Assembly: GCF_001424835.1 (NCBI RefSeq)
Contig: NZ_LMCQ01000007.1
Span: 1-64,000 of the forward strand
DNA from: Variovorax sp. Root318D1
GTDB taxonomy: Bacteria > Pseudomonadota > Gammaproteobacteria > Burkholderiales > Burkholderiaceae_C
Direction of reading: 5' to 3'
DNA length: 64,000 nt
The notes beneath the pieces are model-generated. The model saw only the letters and a program-made list of their open reading frames with translations. It made no database searches and was not told where the DNA came from. This document shows, in pieces, positions 44,439 through 53,535 of the stretch. The first letter of the stretch is position 1; each line of letters begins with the position of its first letter. The position numbers and the translations under genes are program-made.

Positions 44439-44873
44439 TTATACAACTGCCGATGATGGGCCCTCGGCTTCGCGCACGAACATGCAGCCCAGAAACGTGC
44501 CAGTTTCAGCCACTCGAACGCACAGAAACGCGGTGCCGCGCACGCCGGGAACCTTCAACCACTCGATACCACTTGCAAGGTGTACCACCAGGTTGCGAGC
44601 AAGCTCGCCGGCGGACGTCGACAAGCGTTGGAAGTACGCGTCCGGTCGTGCCGCTAGGGCCTTCGTTCGGGTTTCATAGACCTTCACGAGCGCGGGCGTG
44701 ATGACAGAGTCGCCAAGCGCTTCGATGCCGCCAGGGACGAGGGCAGCATCCGCAGCCGCCTCCGCTTCGAACAGTCCCGAGGTTCGGAGGCCTTCACTGA
44801 TATCAGCTCGCATCGAATCTGCAAGTAAAAAGCTCTGGGCAATGACTGGTCCTGGCCCGACTGAAGACTTCAT
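44439..44873 (-). CDS. Hypothetical protein
   Basis: The protein is 144 aa. I do not recognise a family. There is no signal peptide or membrane segment; the core predicted from the sequence is alpha/beta, with an Ala-rich helix (LFEAEAAADAALVPGG) and a strand-rich end (GTAFLCVRVAETGTFLGCMF). Its ATG overlaps the stop of the next gene (ATGA, 44870-44873), so the pair is translated together. The base composition is lower in G/C than the neighbours. Confidence 0.5.
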   Translation of the reverse strand: MKSSVGPGPVIAQSFLLADSMRADISEGLRTSGLFEAEAAADAALVPGGIEALGDSVITPALVKVYETRTKALAARPDAYFQRLSTSAGELARNLVVHLASGIEWLKVPGVRGTAFLCVRVAETGTFLGCMFVREAEGPSSAVV

Positions 44874-45214
44874 ACGTCTCGCGTCACGCCAGCTGTCGTA
44901 AATCCCCAGCGTAGTAAACCGTCAGGGTGTTCGCACGCGAAACTGACTTTGATCTTGTCGTAGACAGATTTTGCGTCGATTCCGCTTACACGACATCGAT
45001 CGTTGGGAAGAAGGTCAAGGCGATTTGACCATTGCTGCGCGAGGTCCTCCCAAAGCACAGCCCACGTATCGCGCACGGCTTCAAAAGACAACGCCGAGAT
45101 CCTCTGAGCCGCGCATTCGACTTCGACAGGAATGATAGAGAGGTGGTCATGTCCCCAGTGAAGGTCGAGATCACATCCGTTGAATTTCAGATTCAATAGT
45201 TCTTCAATCGTCAT
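44870..45214 (-). CDS. Hypothetical protein, first gene of a two-gene unit
   Basis: The protein is 114 aa. The ATG at 45214 is preceded by a G-rich site (GAGGGGG) at the right distance, better than the upstream start at 45262. The acidic, tryptophan-containing sequence (MTIEELLNLKFNGCDLDLHW, DTWAVLWEDLAQQWSNRLDL) looks like a soluble cytoplasmic protein; no family recognised. It overlaps the 144-aa gene and lies in the A/T-richer island. Confidence 0.5.
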   Translation of the reverse strand: MTIEELLNLKFNGCDLDLHWGHDHLSIIPVEVECAAQRISALSFEAVRDTWAVLWEDLAQQWSNRLDLLPNDRCRVSGIDAKSVYDKIKVSFACEHPDGLLRWGFTTAGVTRDV

Positions 45215-45392
45215 TTGTACCCCCTCATACAAGGACGCCTCTGGCCGACTACGGTGGTACACGAGCGTAAGCCCAACGACCGCTCACACTGCATAGTCGT
45301 GTAGCGCCGACAACTGATGCAGCGTTTCTACCGCTCTCGACGCATGCTCAACTTACTAGAACTTGGCATTCCCGTGAATTTCGTCACATCGG

Positions 45393-45409
45393 ACAGAACC
45401 CTGTTCTGT
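45393..45409. promoter_or_regulatory. Inverted repeat in the 45215-45553 gap
   Basis: ACAGAAC and GTTCTGT form a perfect seven-base inverted repeat around CCT, about 145 bases before the patatin gene and 180 after the start of the divergent gene. It may be an operator for either. The rest of the 339-base gap has no gene that I can support; AAGGAG at 45541-45546 is the patatin ribosome-binding site. Confidence 0.45.
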
Positions 45410-45553
45410 AATGCCGTGAAATGGACTGGCGCATGAAGAGGCGCCACAGTCCTCAGGTTCGGTTTCCGGCGTGGGTGGAGATGGGCATTCCCCTCACGTC
45501 GGGGACGAGCGCACATATTTCTTCATCTATCCACACAAGCAAGGAGCACAGCC

Positions 45554-46570
45554 ATGTCTTTCAAGATTCTCTGCTGCGACGGCGGCGGCATCCGCGGCGT
45601 CATCACTGCGCTGCTGATCCAGGACCTGGACCGAAGCTTCGGCATCGTCCAAAACGCAGATGGTTTCGCCGGCACTTCCACTGGTGGCCTGATCTCGCTG
45701 GGCCTCGTGAGCAATGTGGGCATCGACGCCATCGTCAATCTCTACCAAAACGAAGGGGCCACGATCTTCGAACCCAACGGCTGGTTGCTGAGCGCACAGG
45801 CCAAGCAGCAGGACCGGGCGCCGGCGCAGTCGACGGAAGAACTGCTGGGCAGCGGCCCTGGCATCTTCAGATGCCAGTACGTCAACACTGGCTTGCAGGC
45901 AGTCGCCCAGAAACTGGTGGGCGCAGGCGCGATGTCGTCGGCGAGCCGCTTCGTGGCCGTCAACTCCGCGCGGCTATGGGATGCGAGCGACAACAGTTGG
46001 GCGCCGTGCACCATCTCCAACGGTCCGAACAATACCTACCGTGGCATCAGCATGGTGGACGCCGCGCTGGCCACCTCGGCTGCGCCGACGTACTTCCCGC
46101 CGTACCAGGTGGGAGACTTCGGCTACTTCGCCGACGGCGGCACCTTCGCCAACAACCCCTCGATGACTGCGCTCGTAGAAGCCATCTACCAGGGCTACGC
46201 CACCTCCACGTCGGACATCGTGATGTTGTCGCTGGGGACCGGCGCCAATCCGGTGGGCGTGCCGCCGGGTTCTGTGTCCAATCCGCTGGACTGGGGCGTC
46301 ACCCATTGGCTGTGGCCGTTCAGCGATGGCGCGGTGCCGGCCACGGCACTGCTCAATCTCACCATGGATGCCACCGCCGAGTTGGCGGCGATCCAGGCGC
46401 AGCAACTGCTCGGCAGCAACTACATGCGCGGCAATGTGCCGCTGAGCCAGCCGTTCGGCCTGGACGACTACAAGAACGTAGGCGAATTGGTGAGCGCGAC
46501 GCAGAACTACATGGAGACCTCGTCCGAGTGGGCGGCGGTGCGTAGCTGGGTGCAGCAGAACTGGAGGTGA
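45554..46570 (+). CDS. Patatin-like phospholipase
   Basis: The protein is 338 aa, close to the size of a lone patatin domain. The oxyanion loop GGGIRG is at residues 10-15, the nucleophile S42 lies in GTSTGG (40-45), and the dyad aspartate is D194 in FADGG. It has no signal peptide or membrane segment. Patatins release fatty acids from phospholipids; bacterial members serve as secreted toxins, CBASS effectors or housekeeping lipases. No CD-NTase or T6SS gene is nearby. It stands beside an unusual repeat protein transcribed towards it. Confidence 0.88.
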   Translation: MSFKILCCDGGGIRGVITALLIQDLDRSFGIVQNADGFAGTSTGGLISLGLVSNVGIDAIVNLYQNEGATIFEPNGWLLSAQAKQQDRAPAQSTEELLGSGPGIFRCQYVNTGLQAVAQKLVGAGAMSSASRFVAVNSARLWDASDNSWAPCTISNGPNNTYRGISMVDAALATSAAPTYFPPYQVGDFGYFADGGTFANNPSMTALVEAIYQGYATSTSDIVMLSLGTGANPVGVPPGSVSNPLDWGVTHWLWPFSDGAVPATALLNLTMDATAELAAIQAQQLLGSNYMRGNVPLSQPFGLDDYKNVGELVSATQNYMETSSEWAAVRSWVQQNWR

Positions 46571-46621
46571 GCGAGCAGGCGTCTCAGGCCAGCCACTCAT
46601 CCCCCGCCAACCTCCATCCAC

Positions 46622-47443
46622 TCACACCGACATGGAACCTGCCGATGCACCGGCCTTCGGCGAGGGCCCTGCGGAGGCAATGCCCGCCGGAGCACCCGCC
46701 TCCAGCGAACACCATGCGGCTGATGGCTTATCTGCCTCAAGCGAGCACCAAGCAGCTGTTGGTTTGCCAGCCTCCAGCGAACACCATGCAGCTGCTGGTT
46801 TTCCCGCTTCAAGCGAGCACCAGGCAGCCTTTGGTTTGCCAGCCTCAAGCGAGCACCATGCGGCTGCAGGTTTATCTACCTCGAGCGAACACCATGCAGC
46901 CGCCGTTTTGCCCGCCTCCAGCGAACACCACGCAGCCGCCGGTTTACCGGCCTCCAACGAGCACCAAGCCGCCGCAGGTTTGCCCGCTTCAAGCGAACAC
47001 CAAGCGGCCGCATCCTTGCCAACTCCACGTTGAGGCGTTGCAGGCGTAGCCTCGCCAAACTCCTCAGCCGTCAGCCGCTGCATCTCCTCGAAGGCCGCTT
47101 GCAGCGCCTTCGCATCGTCTTCGCCGCGCAGGCCAAGGTACGGAAAGTGGTGCAAGAAATAACCGAAGGTAGTTTCGCAATCAGCGGCGTACTTTCTCGT
47201 GTCCAGAATGTGCATGTGCCAGAAGCGGTCGACGTCCTGCTCGGGAGCGAGCGTCAGGTCGGGGTGCTTGGCGTGCAGGATCAGGTAGCGCTTGTAGGCC
47301 ACTTCCATCTGGTTCGCGTAGCTTGGGGACCAGCCGTATCCGTCTTCTTTGCGGCAGGCCTTGAATTTGATGGGCGTGAGGTCGAGCGCCTCGATGGCGG
47401 CGATGGTCTGGTCGAGTGTTCTGCTTTGGGTCGAATGAATCAT
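46622..47443 (-). CDS. GRDP-like (glycine-rich-domain-protein-like) protein with nine C-terminal WCSLE repeats
   Basis: The protein is 273 aa from the ATG at 47443, preceded by AGGAG. Residues 1-135 resemble the GRDP-like family: YKRYLILHAKHPDLTLAPEQ, VDRFWHMHILDTRKYAADCE, GYFLHHFPYLGLRGEDD, where the histidines may bind metal. Residues 142-249 are nine 12-residue repeats with consensus GKPAAAWCSLEA; W, C, S, L and E never change. Silent changes between copies show that this strand is the coding one. There is no signal peptide. Function unknown. The convergent patatin gene ends 51 bases away. Confidence 0.7.
   Translation of the reverse strand: MIHSTQSRTLDQTIAAIEALDLTPIKFKACRKEDGYGWSPSYANQMEVAYKRYLILHAKHPDLTLAPEQDVDRFWHMHILDTRKYAADCETTFGYFLHHFPYLGLRGEDDAKALQAAFEEMQRLTAEEFGEATPATPQRGVGKDAAAWCSLEAGKPAAAWCSLEAGKPAAAWCSLEAGKTAAAWCSLEVDKPAAAWCSLEAGKPKAAWCSLEAGKPAAAWCSLEAGKPTAAWCSLEADKPSAAWCSLEAGAPAGIASAGPSPKAGASAGSMSV
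46697..47020 (-). repeat. Nine direct 36-base coding repeats
   Basis: Nine head-to-tail copies with no spacers. Between copies, the Ala codon before Trp is GCA, GCT, GCC or GCG; the Leu codon is CTG, CTT, CTC or TTG; Cys is TGT or TGC; Glu is GAG or GAA. Thus the DNA copies have drifted while the encoded WCSLE was kept. The copies therefore are not all recent. Confidence 0.95.
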
Positions 47444-47514
47444 GAATGCTCCTGTGGAGTTGCTGCAATGTCCGAGCGAACGTGCTCGGTGACGATGCTT
47501 CAAGGGTTGGGCCG

Positions 47515-50500
47515 TCAGGCCGCGACCGATGGAGCAAATTGGTTGTGTAGGTGACGCGCCATGAAATTGCGCACCTCGTCGGCAGGCACGGGCCTGCAGA
47601 GCCAGTAGCCCTGGGCCTCGTCGCAACCGCGGCTGCGCAGGTAGTCGAACTGGGCTTGGGTCTCGATGCCTTCGGCCACCACCTTCATTCGCAGCCCGTG
47701 GGCCAGGGTGATGATGCCGTCGATGAGAGCGCGTGCGTCAGCGTCCTGCGAAAGGTCGTTGATGAAGGAACGGTCGATCTTGACCGTCGACAGCGGAAAG
47801 TGCTTCAAGTAGGAGAGCGAGGAATAGCCCGTTCCAAAATCGTCTATGGCAAGTCCGACGCCCATGTCTCGAATCGTCCGGAGCAATTGAGCCGCGCGCT
47901 CAGGGTTGGCCATCACCGCGCCCTCGGTAATTTCCAACTCCAGCAGCGACGGCTCCAGGCCCGAGGTTTCCAGCACGGACCGTATGTCGGTAATGAGCGT
48001 GCGGCTTTCGAATTGGCGCGGCGACAGGTTGACGCTCATCAACACCTCCGGCAAACCGAATTCCTGCCATGAACGCGAATCGGCGCAGGCCTTCTCCAGC
48101 GCCCACTTGCCGAGGGACACGATCAAGCCGATCTCTTCGGCAATTGGGATGAACTGCACCGGCGGAATCATGCCCAGGATGGGATGGTGCCACCGCATCA
48201 GCGCCTCGACGCCAACGATGCGCTGGGTCTGCAGATTCATCTTCGGCTGGTAGTGCATTTCCAGCTCGCCACGTTCCAGGGCATGGCGCAGCGCGCTTTC
48301 CAGCATGAGCTGTTCGGTACTCTGCGCGTTCATTTTTGCCGCGTAGAACCTGAAGGTATTGCGGCCTCTTTCCTTGGCCCGGTACATCGCGGTGTCGGCG
48401 TTCTTCAAGAGCGCTTCGGCGTCGCCGCCGTTGTCCGGGTAGACGCTCACGCCAACGCTGGCGGTAACGTGCAGCTCGCGCCCCGCAATCATGAAAGGCT
48501 CGGCGCAACATGCGAGCACTCTTTCGGCGAGCACCGCGGCATCGTTCGCGCTGGACAGGTTCTCCAGGAGCAGCACGAACTCATCGCCACCGAAACGCGC
48601 CACGACGTCGGCCTCGCGCAGCAGCGCCGTGAGGCGCTCGCCGCAGATCTTGATCATCTCGTCGCCCACGCCGTGGCCCAGCGTGTCGTTGATGTGCTTG
48701 AAGCGATCCAGGTCGACGAATATCACCGCGAACTGCTTCTGGTGGCGGTTGCTGCGCTTGATGGCGCGAACCAGCTCGTGTTGCAGCGCGGCGCGGTTGA
48801 ACAACCCGGTGAGTTCGTCGTGACTGGCCATGAAGCGGAGACTTCTCTCGGCCAGCTTGCGTTGCTTGTACTGGGCGATCTGCAAGGCGATCACTCGCAG
48901 CGACTCCATCGTCTCGGCCTCGACTGCGTACGGATTGGAGCCAAAGAGTTCCAGCGCCGTGGTCGATCCGGTAATGATCATCGGCACGACGACACCAACG
49001 GTCAGTCCGGCCTGCCTGGCGCTCACATCGCGCGCAAAATTCTTCGGGGCCGCCTGCGCGTCAATCTGGACGATGCCGCCTGTTTTCCAGGCGCGGCCCA
49101 GCGAGCCTTCATCAGCCTGGTACTCGAGCAAACGGCTGTCAGAGACGAACTGCTGCACTGCCAGAGGGATGTCGTTGGCATGCCAGGCGGCGGTGCAGCG
49201 AACTAAACCGTCCTCGCCGACGCTCCACAACGCGCCGCAGTCCCAGCGCAAGTCGGTGCATACGGCTTCCAATGCGAGCGTGATGACCGTTTCGGCCCGG
49301 CCATCGCCGGCAAGCAGCCGAGCGATCTTGTATTCGAGCTTCTGGCGCAAGGCATCCTTGCGCGGCCGCGTCGCGTCGCGCACGGTGCCGCGCACCAGTG
49401 TCTTTCCGTCTTCCACGGCCGACTGCGCGATGACGTGGAGCCAGCGTTCGGTGCCATCGGGCAGGCACAAGCGGTGCTCGAATTCGCTGCGTTCCATGGA
49501 CTGGGAGGCCAGCGCGATGTGCTCTTCAACCGCGACGCGTTCCGCAGGTGGAACCCGCGACAGCAGCGCGGGCAGGTCCGGCTGCGAAGGGCCGGGTTCA
49601 AAGCCCAGGATGCGCCGAGCTTCATCGGAGCATTGCAGGGCTCCGGTCTGCGGATCGAGGATCCAGCTACCCAGGCTTGCCAGGTGCTGGGCTTCTTCCA
49701 ACTGCCGCTCGCTGGTGCGCAGGTGGATGGTCATCTTGTTCGCCAGGACCTGGGCTCGGCTGCGTGAGGTGGTCAACGAAAAAACGATGCCGGCGAGCAG
49801 CATGCTGGTGGCCAGGCCGCCGAAGACGATGAACCAAGGGATGGACTTGTCGAGCGGGCCGAAGGCCTGGTTTTCGTCTTGGGCGACCTCCACGAGCCAG
49901 GAGTGGCCGCCCAGCTCGAAGCCGAGCATGCGTTCGAGGCTGCGCGCCGGCGCGGCAGCACTGGGCTTCGCCAAGGCTCCGCTGTCGAACATCAATTGCC
50001 GCTCGCCGAACGAAGTGGTCGCTACAAACCGAGTCTCCACGCGTGTCCCGATCGCCCCCTTGCCCGGCCCGGCATCGATCAAGCGCAACCGGAACGTCCT
50101 CGCGGCAGTGGCACCCACCACGTCGCTCAGCATTCCCGCGACGCTGAAGCCCGCGCCAACCGAACCTATGTAGGCATTGCGCCGCTGCTCGAGCGTGTCG
50201 AGCGGTTGTTTTGGGCGATAAACCGGCAGCCGCATCGCCAATCCGACGTCGGATTCGCGACCCGCGATGCGGACTTTCCGGCCAGACATGACGAGCCCAC
50301 CGGTGTCGCGCCCCTGCTCGAGTGCGTTTCCTCTGTCGGGCATCGCGCCCAGGTCATTGCCAATCAGCCTTTCGTTCCCGGCCCGCGGTTCGATGTAGAC
50401 CAGTGGGTAGTAGGTGTCCCGCTCACCGGGTGGCTTGATGGCGAACTTGGAGGCAACGACAGTGTCGAGGCTGGCATCGCCGCGAACCTGCTGCTCGAAG

Positions 50501-50841
50501 GCCTGCTTGTCATTGGCCGCAATGCGGGGCGCATAGTTAACGGCCTGGAAACCGGGGTAGGCGCTCGCCAGGTTCAGCCCCGCGACGTAATCCGTGAAAT
50601 CGCTTCGCGTCACGGCCTCGGAGGTGTTGAATCGTGCACGCAGGCCGGTCAGGACGGCAATGTAGTCGTCGAAGCGGGCTTCGACCTTGCGCGCCAGGTC
50701 GAAGGCGGTTGCGTCGAAGCGTGCCTGGGCACTGCGTCCGATCTCCTGCCGGGCGGAGACGCCGAGGGCGATCGAGAGCGCCGCGCCGGCAACGAAAATC
50801 ACCAGCGGCAAGCGAATCCTGACCCAGACGGACAATGACAT
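47515..50841 (-). CDS. Membrane-bound CHASE-PAS-GAF-GGDEF-EAL protein
   Basis: The protein is 1108 aa from the ATG at 50841, with GGGAG upstream; a GTG at 50865 would add eight residues. A membrane helix near residues 8-30 and another near 340-362 enclose a periplasmic CHASE sensor domain. A PAS domain (about 390-500) and a GAF domain (about 525-670) follow. The diguanylate cyclase motif GGDEF is intact at 751-755, and EAL at 879-881 with later DDFGTGYSSL suggests an active phosphodiesterase. Both activities in one protein mean the net effect on cyclic di-GMP cannot be predicted. Confidence 0.93.
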   Translation of the reverse strand: MSLSVWVRIRLPLVIFVAGAALSIALGVSARQEIGRSAQARFDATAFDLARKVEARFDDYIAVLTGLRARFNTSEAVTRSDFTDYVAGLNLASAYPGFQAVNYAPRIAANDKQAFEQQVRGDASLDTVVASKFAIKPPGERDTYYPLVYIEPRAGNERLIGNDLGAMPDRGNALEQGRDTGGLVMSGRKVRIAGRESDVGLAMRLPVYRPKQPLDTLEQRRNAYIGSVGAGFSVAGMLSDVVGATAARTFRLRLIDAGPGKGAIGTRVETRFVATTSFGERQLMFDSGALAKPSAAAPARSLERMLGFELGGHSWLVEVAQDENQAFGPLDKSIPWFIVFGGLATSMLLAGIVFSLTTSRSRAQVLANKMTIHLRTSERQLEEAQHLASLGSWILDPQTGALQCSDEARRILGFEPGPSQPDLPALLSRVPPAERVAVEEHIALASQSMERSEFEHRLCLPDGTERWLHVIAQSAVEDGKTLVRGTVRDATRPRKDALRQKLEYKIARLLAGDGRAETVITLALEAVCTDLRWDCGALWSVGEDGLVRCTAAWHANDIPLAVQQFVSDSRLLEYQADEGSLGRAWKTGGIVQIDAQAAPKNFARDVSARQAGLTVGVVVPMIITGSTTALELFGSNPYAVEAETMESLRVIALQIAQYKQRKLAERSLRFMASHDELTGLFNRAALQHELVRAIKRSNRHQKQFAVIFVDLDRFKHINDTLGHGVGDEMIKICGERLTALLREADVVARFGGDEFVLLLENLSSANDAAVLAERVLACCAEPFMIAGRELHVTASVGVSVYPDNGGDAEALLKNADTAMYRAKERGRNTFRFYAAKMNAQSTEQLMLESALRHALERGELEMHYQPKMNLQTQRIVGVEALMRWHHPILGMIPPVQFIPIAEEIGLIVSLGKWALEKACADSRSWQEFGLPEVLMSVNLSPRQFESRTLITDIRSVLETSGLEPSLLELEITEGAVMANPERAAQLLRTIRDMGVGLAIDDFGTGYSSLSYLKHFPLSTVKIDRSFINDLSQDADARALIDGIITLAHGLRMKVVAEGIETQAQFDYLRSRGCDEAQGYWLCRPVPADEVRNFMARHLHNQFAPSVAA

Positions 50842-51183
50842 TGGATTCGACTCCCGTCGTTGCACAGACCGGTTGGCTCTGTATGCGGCAGTGCAGCACG
50901 CAGAGAACGCAGTATTTTGTATCGTTTTGTCGCAATATATACAAAGGTTACCGAAACGTCACGCGATTTGTCCTACCCACAGTCGGGTCATGGCGGGGAC
51001 GGCTTGACCGAACCTGAGCAGTTCGCGTTTTTGCGCTTGGTCGAGCATTGCGCCTCCCTAATTCGCCCCTAAGCCTTTTGCCTTTTGACTGACACAGGGC
51101 AAACCTAGATTCGTTCGCGGCCCCCCAGTGCCGACGCACCCTGCGCGGCGCTGCGTCATGCCCCTCCACGCCGAAAGAACGAA
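50842..51183. other. Divergent intergenic region
   Basis: No gene is supported here. It must hold the promoters of the GGDEF-EAL gene and of the phosphoesterase gene. A seven-base inverted repeat TTTGTAT (50916-50922) and ATACAAA (50939-50945) lies in its A/T-rich part and may be an operator. Confidence 0.4.
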
Positions 51184-53535
51184 TTGATTAGAGAAGCCAC
51201 TCCAAACGTCAGATCCAGCTTGCTGTACCCCACCCTGACCGTGCTCGCAGCGTCGTTGCTGGCCGCGTGCGGAGGTGGCGACAACGGCACAGGCCAGTTC
51301 GCGTTTCTGCCGCCCGCAAACCAGCCCGGCGCGAGCCAACCCGCCGGCCCCGGCAACACCACCTTCAGCGGTGTGCTCACGGCCAGCGCCTTCAAGCCCG
51401 GCAGCAGCTCCGACCCGGTGATCGGCGCCGGCTACTACGCCGGCGCCACCGTCTGCGTGGACGCCAACGGCAACGGCCGCTGCGACACCGGCGAGCCTGC
51501 GGCGGTCACGGACGGCAGCGGCAAGTTCAGCCTGTCGCTCTCCGGCGCGTCGGCACTCATTGCCGACATCGGCACCAATGCCAGAAACACCGCAACCAAC
51601 ACCAACGTGCCCACGCGCGAAGTGCTGCGCGTCATGCTCGATCAGGTGCAGGAGCAAGGCACGGCCGTGGTGGTGAGCCCGCTGTCGTCCGAAGTGGCGC
51701 GGCTGGTCGAAGCCAACGCCACGAGCTATGCCGTCGAGAAGCAGAACCTGGCCACGCGCCTGGGCGTGCCCGTCGCGTCGGTGCTCGGCGACGTCAATGC
51801 CGCCAGCGGCACCGTGCAGACCGCCTTGCTCAACGAAGCCAATGCGCTGAACAACCGCTTCGCCTACGCCACCACCAAGCTCGACCGCGGCGACAAGTTT
51901 CCCGACGCGCTGGCCAACCCCGGCGGCGATCCGCGCCTGGCCGGCATGGCCGGCGTGACCACGGCTACGGCCAAGGTGGTGGACAACCGCAAGCCCATCA
52001 CCTTCCTGCAGTCGCAGCAGGCGGCTTTCAACGTGGAGGGCATTCCGCGCTACGACAACATCTTCATCGTGATGCTGGAGAACAAGGCCACGATGTCGAT
52101 CCTGAACTCGGCCTACGCGCCCAAGATCAACGGCTACCTGAAGGCCGGCAACCAACTGGTGAGCTACTACGCCACCGGCAACCCGAGCGAGCCCAACTAC
52201 ACGGCGCTGGGTGGCGCGGACGACTGGGGCATTACCGACGACAGCCAGTGGAATTGCGACGCGACCGGCACCAATGCCGTGCGGGACACTCCCGTGCCGG
52301 ACAACACGCAGCCCGGCCTGTCCAAGTCACCATTCGCAGCCACCTGCACGCAGGCCGCCGCGGTGAACCACAACATCGTCGGCAAGCCCAACCTGTTCAA
52401 TGCGATGACGAGCGCCGGCCTGACTTGGCGCACGTACAGCGAGTCGATGAATCCGGGCCAGGACTTCCGCACCGACAGCGTGGCCGATGCGGCCGTCACC
52501 GCCAAGGACAACGTCTATGCGCCGGGCACGCTGGGCGGCAACACCGCGGCCATTGGCGACGCTACGCTCACGCTGCCGCTGCCCGCAGGCCTGTACAAGA
52601 CCAAGCACCACCCCGGCATGGCTTACCAGAACGTGCGCAGCGCGCCCGAATGGAAGTACAGCAACCGCACCATGGGCGGCGGCCAGTGGGACGCGACGCT
52701 GAAGAACAGCACCGACTACGCCATTCCCGCCAACTACGACTACGACCAACTCGGCGCCGACCTGGCCAGTGGCAACGTCGGCAACCTGAACTTCCTGGTG
52801 CCCGACCAGTGCGACGACATGCACGGCATCAGCGTGAAGGGCACCGGCGGCGTCGGCACCGCGAGCGACTGCGGCAGCGTGGCGAACAACGTGTCGGCCA
52901 CCGCCGTCTCGCCGATCATCACGCGCGGCGACAACTACGTCGATTTCACGGTGAAGCGCATCCAGGCTTCACCGCTGTGGCAGAACCCGCAGAAGCGGGT
53001 GGCCATCGTGCTGATGTTCGACGAAGGCAGCGCCACCAGCGGCTTCAATTCCTGCTGCGGCTGGAACGTGTCGAACAGCACGGTCGCCAATCCGGTCAAG
53101 CAGAACGCGGACGGCACCTGGTCGGTGGACGCGACCATCAACAACTACACCAAGGGCAACCGCGGCCACGGCGAGAGCATCTTCGGCATTCTGACCAACC
53201 AGACCAACGCACCCAAGGGCGTGTCCGACAGCGACGCCTACAGCCACTTCTCGTTCGTTCGCACGCTGCAGGACATGTTCCAGCTGGCCGATCCGGTGGT
53301 CGACGGCACGTACATGAACCGCTCGAAGTACACCGAGGCCTTCATCGCCGAGAACATCATGAACCTGCCGGAATACGCAGGCAGCGCGGACACCCACTTC
53401 GACAGCGTGCGGCCGATCAACCACGCCTTCGTGATTCCGGCGAGCTACACGCAGAAGCAGTCGGGCGACGTCTCGACCACGGCGCAGGTCGGCCCGGATG
53501 CCAATCAGCTGAATGTCTGGTCGCTGAAGCAATGA
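51184..53535 (+). CDS. Lipoprotein of the phosphoesterase (acid phosphatase / phospholipase C-like) superfamily
   Basis: The protein is 783 aa from a TTG at 51184. LTVLAASLLAAC ends in the lipid-anchor cysteine C29. Residues 94-106 hold DANGNGRCDTGEP, an EF-hand-like calcium loop in a surface-protein-type domain. The catalytic part starts near residue 285: NIFIVMLENKATM with E299-N300, the FLVPDQCDDMHG segment and the GHGESIFG segment are as in the PF04185 phosphoesterases. It is exported and probably cleaves phosphate esters outside the cell. It overlaps the start of a di-heme peroxidase gene. Confidence 0.82.
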   Translation: MIREATPNVRSSLLYPTLTVLAASLLAACGGGDNGTGQFAFLPPANQPGASQPAGPGNTTFSGVLTASAFKPGSSSDPVIGAGYYAGATVCVDANGNGRCDTGEPAAVTDGSGKFSLSLSGASALIADIGTNARNTATNTNVPTREVLRVMLDQVQEQGTAVVVSPLSSEVARLVEANATSYAVEKQNLATRLGVPVASVLGDVNAASGTVQTALLNEANALNNRFAYATTKLDRGDKFPDALANPGGDPRLAGMAGVTTATAKVVDNRKPITFLQSQQAAFNVEGIPRYDNIFIVMLENKATMSILNSAYAPKINGYLKAGNQLVSYYATGNPSEPNYTALGGADDWGITDDSQWNCDATGTNAVRDTPVPDNTQPGLSKSPFAATCTQAAAVNHNIVGKPNLFNAMTSAGLTWRTYSESMNPGQDFRTDSVADAAVTAKDNVYAPGTLGGNTAAIGDATLTLPLPAGLYKTKHHPGMAYQNVRSAPEWKYSNRTMGGGQWDATLKNSTDYAIPANYDYDQLGADLASGNVGNLNFLVPDQCDDMHGISVKGTGGVGTASDCGSVANNVSATAVSPIITRGDNYVDFTVKRIQASPLWQNPQKRVAIVLMFDEGSATSGFNSCCGWNVSNSTVANPVKQNADGTWSVDATINNYTKGNRGHGESIFGILTNQTNAPKGVSDSDAYSHFSFVRTLQDMFQLADPVVDGTYMNRSKYTEAFIAENIMNLPEYAGSADTHFDSVRPINHAFVIPASYTQKQSGDVSTTAQVGPDANQLNVWSLKQ

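Noticed and set aside
45554-46570. CBASS phospholipase (CapV)
   Set aside because: No CD-NTase, Cap2 or Cap3 gene adjoins it; the patatin motifs alone are not enough.
46697-47020. Possible CRISPR array
   Set aside because: The 36-base units are adjacent with no spacers, lie inside a coding frame, and no cas gene is present.
46632-47033. Open frame on the plus strand over the 36-base repeats, reading ASSEHHAAAGLP units
   Set aside because: Differences between repeat copies change residues in this frame (H/Q, S/N) but are silent in the minus-strand WCSLE frame, so the plus frame is a shadow.
46622-47443. RiPP precursor with nearby modification genes
   Set aside because: No radical SAM, YcaO, lanthipeptide synthetase, DUF692 or peptidase-transporter gene is in the window near it; kept only as a resemblance.
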